DNA of 64,000 bases from Eremomyces bilateralis CBS 781.70 (GCF_010015585.1 NW_022985067.1:1624940-1688939); one strand, 5' to 3'. Positions 34,501 to 47,705 are shown, numbered from the stretch's first letter. Notes: generated from the sequence alone by a model not told the origin. A program made the numbers and translations.

Positions 34501-36327
34501 GTCGCCACGGGCAAAGCACGCGCAGGCGCGCCCAATACCGATTCAGGAGCCGACAATTCGTACCCTTCGTCGGTATCTAGTACGCGTCTGGATGAGGCAC
34601 CTGGCATGAAAAGGCGAGGTAGTGCAATGAGCTTGATCCACAGCAAAGAGGGCGGATCAAAGGCCCCGGCTGAGATAGGAACTACCTCCACGAACGCATT
34701 CGGCCGGGTCGATTCGATATCTCGCACTGAAACGAACAAAGCTTCGACCTTCTCGCCGTTAAACGCGGCACGACAGCAACATCGTGAGCAGCCCAACGAA
34801 GTGCGATTCAAAGCCGCGCATTCATACGGTGGTAATGATCCAACGGTTCTCAAGCTGCTGGATTCACTCTACTTAGAGCACTACCCCCTTGATCGGACTG
34901 AATTTGGCCCTCCTGTCACCCCTCTCCGGCAGCAAACGATCAAGAGGAGCCGCTTGCAGCCACAGATCACCCCCTGGCGACCGGAGGGAATACTCATTGC
35001 TCTTCTGTCCGAGCATACAGGCGCGATCAATAAGATTGCCATTGCACCGGATCACTTGTTCTTTTTGACCGCATCTGATGATGGGTTCGTGAAGGTGTGG
35101 GAAACATCAAGATTAGAGCGCAATGTCACCCACCGATCGAAGCATACGTTCCGACTCAACCCTGGCGTCCGCGTCACAAGTCTGACGTTTATTGAGAACA
35201 CCTACTGCTTTGCTTGCGCCGGTTCGGACGGCAGTGTTACCGTGGTCAAACTCGAGATTCTCGACCAAACAACCGCACGGTTGGGCAAGCTACGGACTAT
35301 GCGGGAGTTCAGCCTTGATGATGACCAATATGCTATTTGGTCCGAGCATTTCAAACAAGACAATCAGTCTGTTCTCATCATGGCTACGAATAAGTCCCGT
35401 GTCATCGCTCTGGACCTACGGACGATGGGGATTCTGTACGAGCTTCATAACCCGCTCCGCCATGGCACAATCACAAGTTTCTGTCTCGACCGGAGACATC
35501 ACTGGATTTTACTGGGATCCAGTCACGGTGTCTTGGACCTATGGGATCTCCGCTTCCGTCTACGCGTGAAGGCGTGGGCATTCCAGGGCGGTTCGCCGAT
35601 CCACCGCATTACGCAGGTAAACGTCCGCGGGGCCAAGAAGAACCGGATCCTCATCGCCGGTGGGACTGGCCAAGGCGAGGTCACATCGTGGGACATTGAG
35701 AAGCCGCAGTGCAAAGAGATTTTCCGGATCAGCAGCGCGAAGGAAAATTCGAAGGGCTACCAGCTGGTTGACATCGACGACGACAAGTCGGGGGGCATGC
35801 TAGGACGATTCGCGACGTCCGTGGATTCGCGAAACACAACAATCGGTGACCACGGCGTCCGCGCGTTGGCCGTCGGTGCACATGTCAATGATGATGGCGA
35901 GGCACGGCAATATTTCGCGATATCGGCAGGACCGGACTGGAAAGTCAGATTCTGGGATCCAGCGCGTCCCGAATACTCCTCGATTGTCAGCGGACACGAA
36001 GTCGATGCAATGAAACCAGGCTATAGTGCATCGCAGATGCCGAACGAACTGACAATCATCACGGAGCGGTCCCCCGTCTCCCAGCCGAGGGAGGTGAGTG
36101 CTTCCCCTTCACCGGGATCGTCGAAATCGTCGAAAGCGGGATCGAGTAAGGACGATGGATCCAGGAGGACCTCGGGGAAACTCCCACGATCCTCGATGAT
36201 CTCTTTGCAGCAGCAACAGCTTTTGAGAAGCCATTTGGACACGATTACTGATGTGGTGCTGGTGGAATCACCATTTGGAATGGTGGTATCTGGGGATCGG
36301 TCGGGTGCGGTCTATGTATTCGCTTGA
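31561..36327 (+). CDS. VPS15: VPS15, regulatory subunit of class III PI3-kinase
   Basis: Two exons: 31561-31774 and 31826-36327 (intron 51 nt, phase 1), 1571 residues. VPS15 anchors and activates VPS34 for endosomal sorting and autophagy. The start MGQGYS carries a myristoylation glycine, as in yeast Vps15. The N-terminal kinase-like domain has HGDIKTENIL (about 143-152), where other kinases have HRDLKxxN, and SDFSSSFKP in place of DFG, both standard for VPS15. The middle (about 360-720) is HEAT-repeat helical (AAALRAVSQITALV, VVERVLRSLSSLAQVG). A Ser/Thr-rich linker follows, then a C-terminal WD40 propeller from about 1070 (SEHTGAINKIAIAPDHLFFLTASDDGFVKVW) to the very end (MVVSGDRSGAVYVF). 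The upstream frame reaches 31516 but without an ATG before 31561. Confidence 0.97.
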
Positions 36328-36638
36328 TCGAGAACCATTGCAACGATTGAAATGATCCGTAGCAGTTAGCTTTAATGAACCATACCATGCTAAAATGATG
36401 AGTTTCCTTCCTTATGCACGTCCTAAATGGGAGGAACAGAAGTCGAATTGATTGTCTAGAACTGTCGGTGGATGAAATGGTCCGTGCACCGCATATCGTC
36501 AACATGAAGATGGCAATAATATTTCCATGTCAATGGAAATACTCCGTATCACACACATATCTAACCTGCACATCAACCGCACCGCCAAATCCACTCCCTC
36601 CCGACCTACGGAAACTCTTTCGGAATATAGTCGACGCA
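36328..36638. other. Intergenic
   Basis: 311 bp between the VPS15 stop and the U2A' ATG, same strand. No other signal seen. Confidence 0.55.
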
Positions 36639-37638
36639 ATGAGGTTGACGGCCGACCTCATAAATAGGTCCCTCTCCTACATCAATCCCCTCCAAGAAAG
36701 AGAACTTGACCTACGAGGTGCGTACCTGAGCAGAGCAAATGCACCACTTTGTATCATGAAGCGGCATTGTTAATACGAATATTTTCGGCACAAGCAGGGC
36801 ATAAAATTCCAGCCATTGAGAATTTAGGGGCAGCATCACAGGTACGTGATCAATACAAATCTTCGTTTCCCAAGCTCGTTTGCTAAGCTCCCACGGGAAT
36901 TGTAGGACCATGACTGTATCGACTTCACAGACAACGACATCACCATACTCGGCAACTTCCCGCTGAACCCGAGAATACGGACGCTCATGTGCGCGCGGAA
37001 TCGCATCGCCAGTGTTCAGTCGACGTTGCCGAAGTCGATACCGGGCCTCACGACGCTGGTCCTCGCCCAGAACAACCTCGCCGAGCTGGCGGACTTGGAC
37101 CCGCTCGCGACCTTCAAATACCTTACACACCTGGTCCTCACCGAGAATCCCGTCACAACAAAGCAGGTGAGTGATGCACGCCGGGACGCGCACGATGGAG
37201 TGTGAAGCTGAGTCGTTTCTTTCCAGAACTACCGATACTGGGTACTCTGGCGATGTCGAAACGTTCGGTTCTTGGATTACCAAAAGGTGAAAAAAGCGGA
37301 GCGAGACAAGGCGGACGAGCTCTTCGGAACGCAGGAGGAGCCTTCGGCGCTGGCGGCGAAGGTGCGTGGACCCCTGACCAACAGATCCCGTTTGCAGCGA
37401 ACCTGACCCTCCGTAGATCATGGGAGTCAAATCCCGAACCTTCGACATCCCGTCCGCCGACATGAACGGGGAGCCGTCGAGCAAAGTGAACCGCGTCAAG
37501 CTGACGGATAAGGAGAGGAAGAGGGTGGAGGAACTGATCCGGAATGCGAAGAGCTTGTCGGAGATCACACGGTTGGAGAAAGAATTGAACGAGGGGAGGA
37601 TTCCGGGAGGGGTGCATCCCGATGCTATGGAGGAGTGA
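36639..37638 (+). CDS. LEA1: U2 snRNP component A' (U2A'/Lea1)
   Basis: Five exons: 36639-36717, 36798-36841, 36906-37166, 37227-37361, 37417-37638, 246 residues. It binds U2 snRNA stem-loop IV together with U2B'' and is needed for branch-point recognition. The N-terminus MRLTADLINRSLSYINPLQE is typical, followed by the tiny 44-nt second exon encoding HKIPAIENLGAASQ. Leucine-rich repeats follow: FTDNDITILGNFPLNPRIRT, LMCARNRIASVQSTLPKSI, LTTLVLAQNNLAELADLDPL, then the cap NYRYWVLWRCRNVRFLDYQKV. The C-terminus has SRTFDIPSADMN and a Lys/Glu-rich helix. Five exons in 1 kb make this the most intron-dense gene here. Exon 2 is too short for simple ORF scans. Confidence 0.95.
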
Positions 37639-38631
37639 GGGGATCGTTTGAGAACGGAATCTTGGAGTATGGAGAGACATGCTCCTCTCTGTTTTGATCC
37701 TCTTGAATGGTATCCCCCGTGGCAACGACGCTTCGGGGCAAGGTGGCAGACAGTCGGCCGGAGGAGCTTGGGAGGCAGCCAACAGAATGAGCATTCATGG
37801 CTTGGTAAGTCCAACGCGGCTTCAGCGACAACATCAAGTCCTTATTCGGCCTTCATAGCACAGTTCTCAATATCCTGCCGCAGGGCCGCCTATCGCAAGC
37901 CCAGCGGGTCCTTCGAGGTCATAGCGACAAACCTGTACCACATACTTTGATGTATGTTTCCCGGGACAAATTGGGCGTTCCACAAGAATGAAATAGCTGC
38001 AGAATCCAGGCGTTTATCACGCACAGGAAGGAGTACCAGTACCAGTAGCTGAACCATACCAATCGTGCCTTGCTGTGGAAGCTTCAAGCTCCAAGAATCG
38101 ACCTCGGAATTCAGACTCGGAACATGTAATACAAATCTCCATATAGATATTCACCTCGGAGGGTTCTCGGTGGCCACTCAAAACTGCCTTAAAAAGTGCC
38201 AGAAATTAACCAGTCCATTTGCCATCGAAGGTCTTTTTCACCTGTAGTATTAATATGTACATATGAGATCGATGTGTTGGCGAAGTGGTGAAGACTAGTA
38301 GTGAAGCGGAAGTGGGATGGTTCTATCCGAGCGGAACACTCGAGTTGGAGCTCTAGGATCATCGTCATGCTGCAGACATGAGCCTTCCAACCTGCTGCTC
38401 CAACCATCTAATATTCCTGGATTACTGCATCAATACCTGTACCCGATCCGACCCCACTTGCTCGCCCCTTCGATAAATCGAGAGCCCCATATTCGACCAA
38501 GCTCCGAGACGAAGGGTTGCTAAGGGCTCCGACTCCGTTTGAGATCGTGCTCCAACAAAGTCCTCCAACAGTCTATGTGACTGCCTGAAAGCCAGTCCAG
38601 CCTCGAAATATCCCCGCCGATCGGCCACCCT
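37639..38631. other. Intergenic, about 1 kb
   Basis: 3' flank of U2A' and upstream region of the VPS9-domain gene. No gene, repeat or RNA recognised. Confidence 0.55.
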
Positions 38632-41154
38632 ATGCCTCCTGAGAGCGAGCCGCCTACAGAGCAATCGAATGGAGCGGAGATAGCCCGTGATAATGGCCTG
38701 GAGACCCAGAAGCTCGGTGGGAACCCAAGCCCGGACGTCTCGAAGGCCGACGCTTCTCGAGGGGAAGAGATGCAGTCGTCCGAGGCTATCAACGAGCAGA
38801 TAACAGGCAGCGGCCAAGAAGAAAGCGGAGGCGTCCAGAAAGATGAAGACAAGGAATCGTCCGGTGCATCCAAGCAGCAGAGCGAAGGAGACAAGCCGGA
38901 GGGCAGCTCCGCTGGTGATGAAACCCAGGATACCATCGAGAGACTCCAAGCTCTAGCAGTAGAACCCCCAAAGACGCCCACCACCCCTCTCGAAGAGAAA
39001 GAACTCCCTCCCAACCTCTCCCCCCCGCCTCCTCCCCCGAAGGACGAGAAGTACTCGCCGTCATCGTATCGCGATCCGGAGAAAGCCGCATTCGAAGCAG
39101 AGGCCGAGACGGCGGACGCGGAAGAATATAATGAGAAGAGCACCGGAGGGAAGCCGTCGCGCGAGGGGGCCGACGATGCGCGGTCGGAAGAGATCCAGAC
39201 GATTATGGAACAGTTTGACGAGGGTCATGAGGGTCCCGGAGCGGACGAGATCTTGTCCCCGCGAATGGAGCTCGCGAACCCGCTGCTGGACTCGCCGATA
39301 TTGCATCCACCGCGAAGGTCAAGCTTGGAGCCGCTTAGTACTGCCGCTTCTGGTATATCATCTCCACCATCGCAGACGTCGTCACAGAGTCCGGCATTGA
39401 AGTCCCCACCGCCCAGGTCTTCATCGCTGCAACATCTTGAGACGGCATCGGAGAAGACGAGCTCTCCCAAACCGCCCTCATCAATATTCAAGCCGCCTCC
39501 CCCCGAGCCGGATCCGGAGCCGGACCTGCCGTTCGACTTCCATCGATTCCTCGAACAGCTACGGCATCGCACAGCGGATCCGGTAGCGAAATTCCTCCGC
39601 TCGTTCCTCTTGGAGTTCGGCAAGAAGCAATGGATGGTCCATGAGCAAGTCAAAATCATTAGCGACTTTCTGGAGTTCATCAGCAAGAAGATGGCGCAAT
39701 GCGAGGTCTGGCGGACGGTTTCGGATGCGGAGTTTGATAATGCGAAAGAGGGCATGGAAAAGCTAGTGATGAATCGCTTGTACAATCAGACATTTTCGCC
39801 GGCCATCCCATCTCCGGAACCGATCGCTGAGTCTAGAGGGAAGAGGAGAGCAGCGCAGTCTCCAATACGATATGGTAGAAGGGGGCAACATCAGGAAGAT
39901 GTGGAGCGAGACGAGGTCCTGGGCCAGAAGGTTCGAATATATGGCTGGGTGAGAGAAGCGCATTTAGATATCAAACCTGTTGGAGAAAAGGGCATGAAAT
40001 TTCTGAAACTTGCGCAACAAGGTATGTTTTCCGCTTATTCGACGTAAACATCGAAGGCTGGACTGACAGCGAAACCAGAACTCCTTAAAATCAACACCTA
40101 TCGCGCCCCACGCGATAAAGTCATCTGCATCCTCAATTGCTGCAAAGTCATCTTCGGCTTCCTTCGCAACACCCCCTCCGCCGACCAGTCCGCCGACTCC
40201 TTCGTTCCACTCCTCATCTACGTGGTCCTACACGCCCGACCCGACCACCTAGTCAGTAACGTGCAATACATCCTCCGCTTCCGCGACCAAGACAAGCTTG
40301 GCGGTGAGGCCGGCTACTACATCTCCAGCCTCATGGGCACCATCCAGTTCATCGAGAACCTCGACCGCACCAGCATCACCATCTCGGACGAGGAGTTCGA
40401 GAAGCACGTCGAAGCCGCCGTCAGTGTCATCGCCGAACGACACGCCGAAGATTTCAACAACGCGAACCCCCCCCCATCGAGCCCCCGCAAACACCATGCC
40501 TCCCCCCACCCCACCTCTACCTCCACCAAATCCACCCCCTCCCGCCCTAAAGTTAGCCCCCGCCCCTCCCTCGACGAGGTCGTCCACCCCTCCCCCCGCC
40601 GGCCGCAACCCCTCCGTCCCCTTACTCCCGATGACCCCGCCACCACCACCGTCCCCGCCCTCCTCCGCACCATCCAAAAACCCCTTTCCTCCATCGGCCG
40701 CATCTTCTCCGACGACGCCGGCGCCAGCAGCGACCCCGCGCCCCGACTCGCCCCCGCGCCGCCGACGACGCCTGGTCGGCGCAGCTCGGACGGCGGCCCG
40801 CGGCGGTCGGCGGAGCGGCCGCGAGATGCATCGAGGGATGACGGGGCGAGCGGACTGCGGGCGGATCAGGATCCGGGGGCGGTGGCGACAAAGCTGAGCG
40901 CGGAGGACGCGGCGGCGAGGCAGGCGAGTGTGGAGATGGAGCATGCGCGGCGGATTCAGTTGCAGGAGCATGCGGTGGTGGTAGAGACGTTGGCGGGGAT
41001 GTTTCCAGGGTTGGATCGGGAGGTGATTGATGATGTGGTGAGGATGAAGGAGGGAAGGTACGTTGGTCCAGGACGGAAGGCATGGACGTTCGCTGATTTA
41101 TGACATCATAGGGTTGGACAAGCGGTGGATGCCTGTCTGGCATTGAGCAACTAA
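38632..41154 (+). CDS. VPS9: VPS9-domain Rab5-type GEF with CUE domain
   Basis: Three exons: 38632-40021, 40079-41057, 41112-41154, 803 residues. It activates Rab5/Vps21 GTPases on endosomes. Residues 1-300 are disordered (Glu/Ser/Pro-rich). The helical bundle starts at FDFHRFLEQLRHRTADPVAK (about 300), and the VPS9 catalytic core includes AHLDIKPVGEKGMKFLKLAQQ, LLKINTYRAPRDKVICILNC and SADSFVPLLIYVVLHARP with NVQYILRF. A long Pro/Ser/Thr-rich linker (520-740) follows. The C-terminal CUE domain, VVVETLAGMFPGLDREVIDD, is completed by the 43-nt last exon (VGQAVDACLALSN), which restores the CUE di-leucine-like end. CUE domains bind ubiquitin and here couple the GEF to ubiquitinated cargo. An upstream start is possible but no ATG in frame was seen nearby. 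Confidence 0.94.
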
Positions 41155-41807
41155 GCGGTGCTGCCTGACGAGTTAGCCCTTCGTTGCCTGGTGCACGCCT
41201 AGATCTATCTTTGCCTATCCGCTTCATCCATCCTGGCAATTTCTGTCTGATAGGGGTAGGTGCAATATTTGTTGGGGAGCAGTACCGGCACAGAATCAAC
41301 GATGCAACATCAGAAGCACCAATTTATCAGTCCTTATGGAGGCCCTCTCTATTGGTTGAGTAGGGTGCTAATGAAGGCGAAAGCGCTGGTAATGGCTAAT
41401 GGCTGTGGAAGGAACAACCGCTCATCTAGAAAGCAATAGCTAGAGGAAGAGAGTAGCTACGGTAGTCTCAAGCTAGTAGATTTGATGTCTTGGAAGATTT
41501 GAGGGATATTGCCGCCGAGCTTAGACGAGTGATTTTCCCGGTTGGCCGGCTGGAGAAGTCGGACTTAATGGGTATACAGTCGGGGATTACTTGAAGCACA
41601 AGTTCTCATCAGCAGTGCTCCTTTCGAGTGCATGCACGGCATCTGATCAGGACACTTCCTTCTCGATATATCTGTGGCATGCCGATATTGTAGCTACAGG
41701 AACTAGTACTCAACATATCTTACGGCAATCCACCACCTCCTCACTCGTACACGTCTCCTATTACTCTTAAATCCCCTTCCCTGCAGTGCAAGGATTCAAT
41801 GCATCCA
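41155..41807. other. Intergenic, convergent 3' ends
   Basis: 653 bp between the VPS9 gene (+) and a transcription factor (-). No coding or repeat signal found. Confidence 0.55.
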
Positions 41808-44563
41808 TTACCCAAACCGCGTGTTCTGATTCCCACTCGGCATGGTATCCCACCCCGCCATCCCGCCCAACGCTGGATCAGCCATGCTCATCGGCGGTCC
41901 GGACGCGTTCCCCTGCTCCGTCTGGCCCTGTCCCACGCCCGTGACCCCATGTCCTGAATTTCCCGTCCACGGTTGCCCATATCCGTATGCCGGCGGCGGC
42001 GACGTCGTGTATATTGGCTGCTGCGGTGGTTGGGGGGGTTGGTGGGGGCTCGGATGTCTCCAGTAGTTCGGCGGTTGGCTCGACGTCGCGGATCCGTGCG
42101 ACGTGGCGCGACTGAGCGGGGGGAAGCCGTGCATGGTGCCTGGACTTGAGCTCGGCTGGTGACTCGGACTGGGGTTGAGGTGACCCGGGCTGGTGCTAAG
42201 GAGTTGCTGGGCGGGGCTGAGCTGGGCCGGGCTGAGCTGGGCGGGACTCGTGTGCGGAGCGATCGGGATCTGATGGGAGTGGGTTTGCATCAATTGCTGC
42301 GGGTGCTGCTGGTGCGGGTGGATCATTCCATGAGGAGGGAGGTTCGTGGCGGCATGGCTCTGCCCTGGACTATGGCTTGGTACCTGCATGAGGCCGTGGT
42401 TGGGGCTGTGGCCGTGACTCCCCATGCCCGCATAGCTAGTCATGTTTCCCACGCCCATAGCGTTGGCGCTCGCTTCGTTCTGCTGTGATTGTCGGAGGAG
42501 AGTTGCGAGCAGTGGAGCGGATTCGCGGGAGAAGCGGTCGCGCCAGGAGATGAATCCAAAGCGAACGCCGAAATAGGAAAGAATGTCGGTGAAGTCCTGG
42601 ATAGCTTGGGTGGATCGCGTGGTGGGGTCGTTGATAGTAAAAGCGCTACCCGTGGAGTGAGCGGAGGTGGCGTGGGGTGGATCCATATACGGGTCGGGAA
42701 TGCGTGGAGGAGCGATTTCGGTGGCGGGCGCAAGAGGGTCGATTTCGCCATCGTCGCCGGGAGGGGACGGCGCGAGGACAGCGGGGGGCGTGGGTGGGAT
42801 TGGGTTGAGGAGCTCGGTGGGGCTGCGGGCAAGGACGTCGATGAATTGCCGACCGGTCATGTAGACGCGCATGGCATCGTAGAAAGTAAGGGGGATCAGG
42901 GCCGCTTTCTTGTCTCGTTGGATCGTGGCAACGATCGAGGCAATCTTAGAAGCATATGCAATGCAATGTTCAAAGATGAGGCGTTGTGCATACGAATTGA
43001 TGGCCGGACAGCGGGCCGATGGGGATAGCAGGTAAACATAGGAGTAGAGGAGCTCAAGGTGGAAGATTTGACGGACAGTAGTAGGTATGTTCGGCGACAG
43101 GCCATCATACCATGCCGTCATCTCGTGGTATGTCTGCCAAATATGTGCATAGGGGTTGTCCATCGGCGTACGACCCGATTGGAAGAAAAGGGTGTACCAT
43201 CGGGACTGAATCTGGCGCAATCGAAAGTATTCAAGGGCTGATACCGAGGCTGGCTGCCATAGGGGACTCGGCGGCGAGTCTTTCTTGACGGAAGCAGAGG
43301 CTCGAGATTGGAACGGAAAAGCCACTTGAGCTGAGTCATCCGAGAAGGAGAATGCGCGGGTTTGGACCAGAGCAGTTGATCTGTGAAAAGTAAGCATAGC
43401 CCAGACATCAACCATGAGACATCAATACCGATCGAGGGCATATACACAGTAAAATATCCGTCGGCGGAGTTCTAGCTTTTGTTTCGGCATCTTGACCGAC
43501 TTGGAGGGGTCCTGATGGATGCCCAAATCGACCATGGCCCGTGAGGCAGCTCCAACTAACGTCCAGCTATCGAAGTGATGGGGGTCGAATGTCGCATACA
43601 CAGCCAAGAGCAACATGGCTTGTATACTCTGGAGGGATCCGGGATGTAATATACCGTCCGTGTCCTCCAGGGCTTCGCAGAGATGGCCTAGAGCATCTAG
43701 GTAGGGCGTGTCACCCCTTTGATCTGACATGGATGCGGAAGCAATAGCCAAGACCATTCGGACCAGGAAGCGATCGAACGGGGAAGCCCTGGTGGCCTCA
43801 GGCTGGTATACGTTGTCCATGGATGCATAGAATGATGTCTCCTCAAAGAAAGGAAGCACTAGGCCAAGGGTGTTAAGGTAGTGCTGGACTAAAGGAACTG
43901 CCTCGAATTTCTGGGGAAGCGCCTTCGTCATTCCACTCGGGAGCGTTTCTTGGGCTGCAGCCGACAGGATTAGCCTCGCATACGTCATTGAGGATGTAAA
44001 TCCATAGAAGTCCCGCGCGGTCGAGTTTACCGCTCTGTAGACGCATCAGACGAGACCCAGGAGGTTGTAGAGGAAATGACTCACAATAATCCGAAGTCCG
44101 ACACCAAGTCATCGATGTTGCTTGCTTCTTTCCTGATCGCCGCTCTTTTGTCCTGGGGATTGCTTCTATCCGCGCCAGCCACACCGCCAACATTTGCTGC
44201 GGCAGATACTCTTCGTGGTGTTGCAGCCAAATCGATCATCGTAATGGTGGAGCTCTTCCGTCGTGCGCTGGCCTCCATCAACCGCTTCTCCAACTTCTCC
44301 ACCTTGCTCTCTAAGGTCGCCACATAACTTCGTTCCTTGCCCTTGGCGAACTGATCATTAGTGCTGGAACACTCGGCCGCCTTGTTGGCTCGCTCGCACG
44401 AAGTGCAGGCAGGAAGCTTTCCGTCACATCGGATCTTGGCAGTACGGCATCGCATGCAGGCTGCCACGGGCCGGCTTACCCGCAAAAGGGGGGTTTCAAG
44501 GACCATGAGATCCGAGGCGTCAGGGAAGGTAAAAGGGTCGGAACGGGAAGCTAGACGCGGCAT
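41808..44563 (-). CDS. Zn2Cys6 transcription factor with fungal-specific TF domain
   Basis: Three minus-strand exons: 44563-44085, 44034-43429, 43380-41808, 885 residues. The zinc cluster is at residues 36-65 (C36, C39, C46, C53, C56, C65; CMRC, RTAKIRC, DGKLPAC, TSC). It is followed by a short coiled coil (YVATLESKVEKLEKRLMEA), the standard dimerisation element. The middle homology region (PF04082-like) spans about 200-500 and includes FYGFTSSMTYARLIL and the joined YCVYALDRSTALVQTRAFSFSD. The C-terminal third is low-complexity, rich in His, Gln, Pro and Ser, with an in-frame minisatellite (SPAQL repeated). It is probably the activation region. The pathway controlled is not evident. It faces away from a second Zn2Cys6 gene across a 3.1-kb shared upstream region. 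Confidence 0.92.
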
Positions 44564-47500
44564 GGTGAGTCTTTAGATACTGGGAAGTGAATCAAAGTAC
44601 CAGGAAATAAGAAATTAAGAATGATGTTCGAGAAAACAATCGAAATTGATATTTCCAATGTAACGGGCTTTCAAGAAGGTCGATTAAAGGAATGGAGTCA
44701 TCTATACGATGTTACTCTAGAAAATAGCATAACTTTAATCGATCAAATCAGGCACGGATTCTGGATAACGGATCCTGGATACTCGAGCAAGGGGGATAGG
44801 GGTAACAAAAGGCGGCGACTCCGAGAAGGTGAAGCAAGATATTAGGTCTGACTTGAAGGACTGAATGACAAGATTTGAGACCCAAGTATATGCGATCTGA
44901 AGAGAACCAAAATACCAAAGAAGTCGGCAGCGCTGAGTAGACAAAGATCATACCTTGAAGTTATGGGTAGAAGCGCACTGCAGGGTCCTCAGCCGGAAGG
45001 CCGATTTGGCCGTGTGCTCAGGGCCAGGCTCAAATAAACCGGGTTCGCTCGCTTTCCTGACCGGTTAAGGAGGTTGTCCGCATGGGGGACTGGTCCCAGA
45101 AGCGCCGGTCAGAATGGTAGTGTCACAGAATGAGAGGGGCAGTGTCGTGGAGGGATGCGAGGGACGGGGGATTCAGCGATGCTGCAGAGCCGGAGAGACG
45201 CAGAGCTGAACCGACGCACAGCCTCCAAGACAGGGTATCCGGCAGTTCAAGAGGAAGGCTGTTGGGGGGTTGGGGATGGCGACTATAATATGCGTACAAA
45301 AAGCTGAATTGAGATATCGAAGTCAGGGTTGATACTATCTTATGCAAACAATGGGTCATATACAAGGTAGGGATGTGCTGGAATAAGATGAATAGGATGA
45401 GCTGGACGGTTCGAACAGCGTCGTCAGATCTCGATGGAGAGAAGATAATGTGAGGATAGGTAAGGACCTGATCTATAGCAGCATGCTGGGAATGTCATGG
45501 ATGAGGAAGAGGACGAGGTCATGACAGAATTCGAGAGAGACTCGAACTGACCGTCACTATCACGAGAAAATATGAGGAGTAACTGGCGAAGACGTGAGAG
45601 AGTTGGCGGTGTGGAGACTGGACCCGGCGCCCTGGTGTGGCTGTGGAGGCATCCTTGTTGATCCCTGGATGCCTAAGGCCACACTAAACTTCACGACTGC
45701 GTGACCAGATCTGCTTTCTCTTAATACTTTCTCCGGATACGCCATATTAAACAGGTCACAAATGTCATCGAGTTTGATATTCCGTTTCACAGCCTCTAGG
45801 GGTACAGCATTATGCAGATTACAGAGTTCCGAAACCATCGGTGGAAGGTGGAACATGCCGTTCCAAAGCATTGAATCATGCATGACGGCTTCAGCGAGGG
45901 GAGTTGAATCATAGTCCACACGGTCTAGACAATCAGTGGCTTGAGTCATGGGTATCGTAGGGCTGGCATAAGGCTGGCTAGAGTGCTGTATTTATCATTG
46001 TTGAGTGGTTGATGGTCTTCTCGGTGTCCTGTCTCGTCGCTTCACAGTTCACACAAATCAGATCTTCTCAACGCAGGTAGCAATCTTTTCGACATCGGTG
46101 GTCGGATGTCCTCCCACCAGCAAACTTTATTCGTTAGAACTACCTACCAAGGCGCGGGTAACTAACTCTAAAGTCTAATGTCTACTACGTAAGCTCGAAC
46201 CCTTTAGTTCATCCGCCATCTTCTATTGGTCGTCAATTTGTTCAGCCGAGGCACAAGGGCGGCTGCATGTACCTCAGTTCATTTTACATGTTCTTCAACG
46301 TTCTAGACTTTCGAGACTCATCGAGAGAACTAGGGCGGGCCCAGCATCCGATTCCTTCACTTCATATCTGATATCATCGATGCGCGATTCCCGTGAAATT
46401 GGGCCGAGCGACTCGAGAAATGCAAAAGTACGACAAAAGAAAAACAAGGGTTCCGAAACAGCGGTCGGATCGCTCGTGGCTTGGGTGAAATGGTCCAAGG
46501 TTCAACCAATGGCTCTCGACTAGAGTATGGTTAGCGGGGCCCCGTCCACGCCAATGGGGAGCCAGAAAGAGGGGGATCGGGTTCGTGATGAGGGGGAGTT
46601 CCCCACGAAGCCTCTGAGCCTCGTTGATGCACACCGCACGAACGGAAGTACGAATGTACCTGGAGGACAGGGACGGAATACACAAGGCTGCATGCAACAT
46701 GACAATATTCCCAGGGAAAAATCGTCCTTGGAACAGAAATACTATCGCTATGACGACGGGGACTAGACCGAATAATAGGCCCGTTGACGATAACGGTGCC
46801 AATGCCATCGCGCGCCAGATTACCACTTCCCACTCATACCCTCCCTCCGCCTCTCTCAACGGTCAGCAGCATGCACACTCGAACCTCTAGTTATTCGTCT
46901 GCTTGCGCAATATCGTCAGCTCCAGCAGTCCAGCACTTATGCACGAATCTATCGGGAGAGCAAGGGGCACAAGGCGGCATATCTGCACATCTTGCAGGCT
47001 GTATGTAACTAGTCGATCAGAGCGGTAGGGGCGTACCGCGTAGGGGCTTAGGGGCGGTAGGGCTGTCGCTCAAATCCCAGGTTGAGCCTGTCTTGGAGAC
47101 TCGGACGGATAACGTAGTAGGCGACCAGAGGCGGACACGGGCACATGGAGAATCACAGTCGGGCAGCGTTGGGCGTTCCAAATGAGCCCTCTCTTGCAGT
47201 GTGGCTGTACCTCCTCCGAACCGTAACGAGCCGACATTCGGTCAAAGCCTCGAACGGAAGGGTGGTCACTGGTCAGTGGATGAATGATGAATGTGGTGGA
47301 AAACTGCAGGGTCCATAGTAGTGTCTAGTGCACCACCAGTCCACCATCCACCCTGCATCCACGCCATCTGATATTTGACCTCGCTGTAGTTTCCCTCCAA
47401 GTATCCACATCCACGCTCAATTCAACATATCCGGGCATCTTCGATACCCTGCATTGCTTCATACTGTCACGGTACCCGTCGCTATGCTTTCAAACCTTTT

Positions 47501-47705
47501 ACGTGGCCAGCATAGCCTCCAAAAGTGATCTTCCCGCGCAACCGACATGATTGCAATTGCACCTCCCATCGCCCTTCTCCGGCCGGATGCCCATTCTCGC
47601 CCATGACGCCGAATAATCCACACTAAATAACCGTATACATTTCGAGACTAGATCAACCATCTCGTCCCCGACCTCGCGGACTACGAGGACTTGTCCAACG
47701 AAGAC
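44564..47705. other. 3.1-kb shared upstream region of two Zn2Cys6 genes
   Basis: Divergent region between starts at 44563 (-) and 47706 (+). It is long compared with the other divergent spacers here (370-510 bp). Small open frames are present but only one (45560-45949) has a protein-like look. A long regulatory region with upstream ORFs or unannotated RNA is possible. No transposon ends found. Confidence 0.55.
45560..45949 (-). CDS. Doubtful small ORF, 129 codons
   Basis: A continuous minus-strand frame with ATG at 45949 and fairly balanced amino-acid use (for example LCNLHNAVPLEAVKRNIKLDD, DLFNMAYPEKVLRESRSG). No family recognised, no signal peptide or membrane segment, and no splice partners needed. 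It lies inside the region shared by two transcription-factor promoters, so it may be a chance frame. Confidence 0.2.
   Translation of the reverse strand: MTQATDCLDRVDYDSTPLAEAVMHDSMLWNGMFHLPPMVSELCNLHNAVPLEAVKRNIKLDDICDLFNMAYPEKVLRESRSGHAVVKFSVALGIQGSTRMPPQPHQGAGSSLHTANSLTSSPVTPHIFS

Noticed and set aside
40249-40971. 240-codon Gly-rich frame antisense to the VPS9 linker
   Set aside because: Mirror image of the Pro/Ser/Thr-rich linker. No independent evidence.
46374-46859. 161-codon minus-strand frame with a hydrophobic segment
   Set aside because: It opens with TTG, overlaps several frames of similar length on both strands, and shows no family motif. Likely chance in a GC-balanced promoter region.
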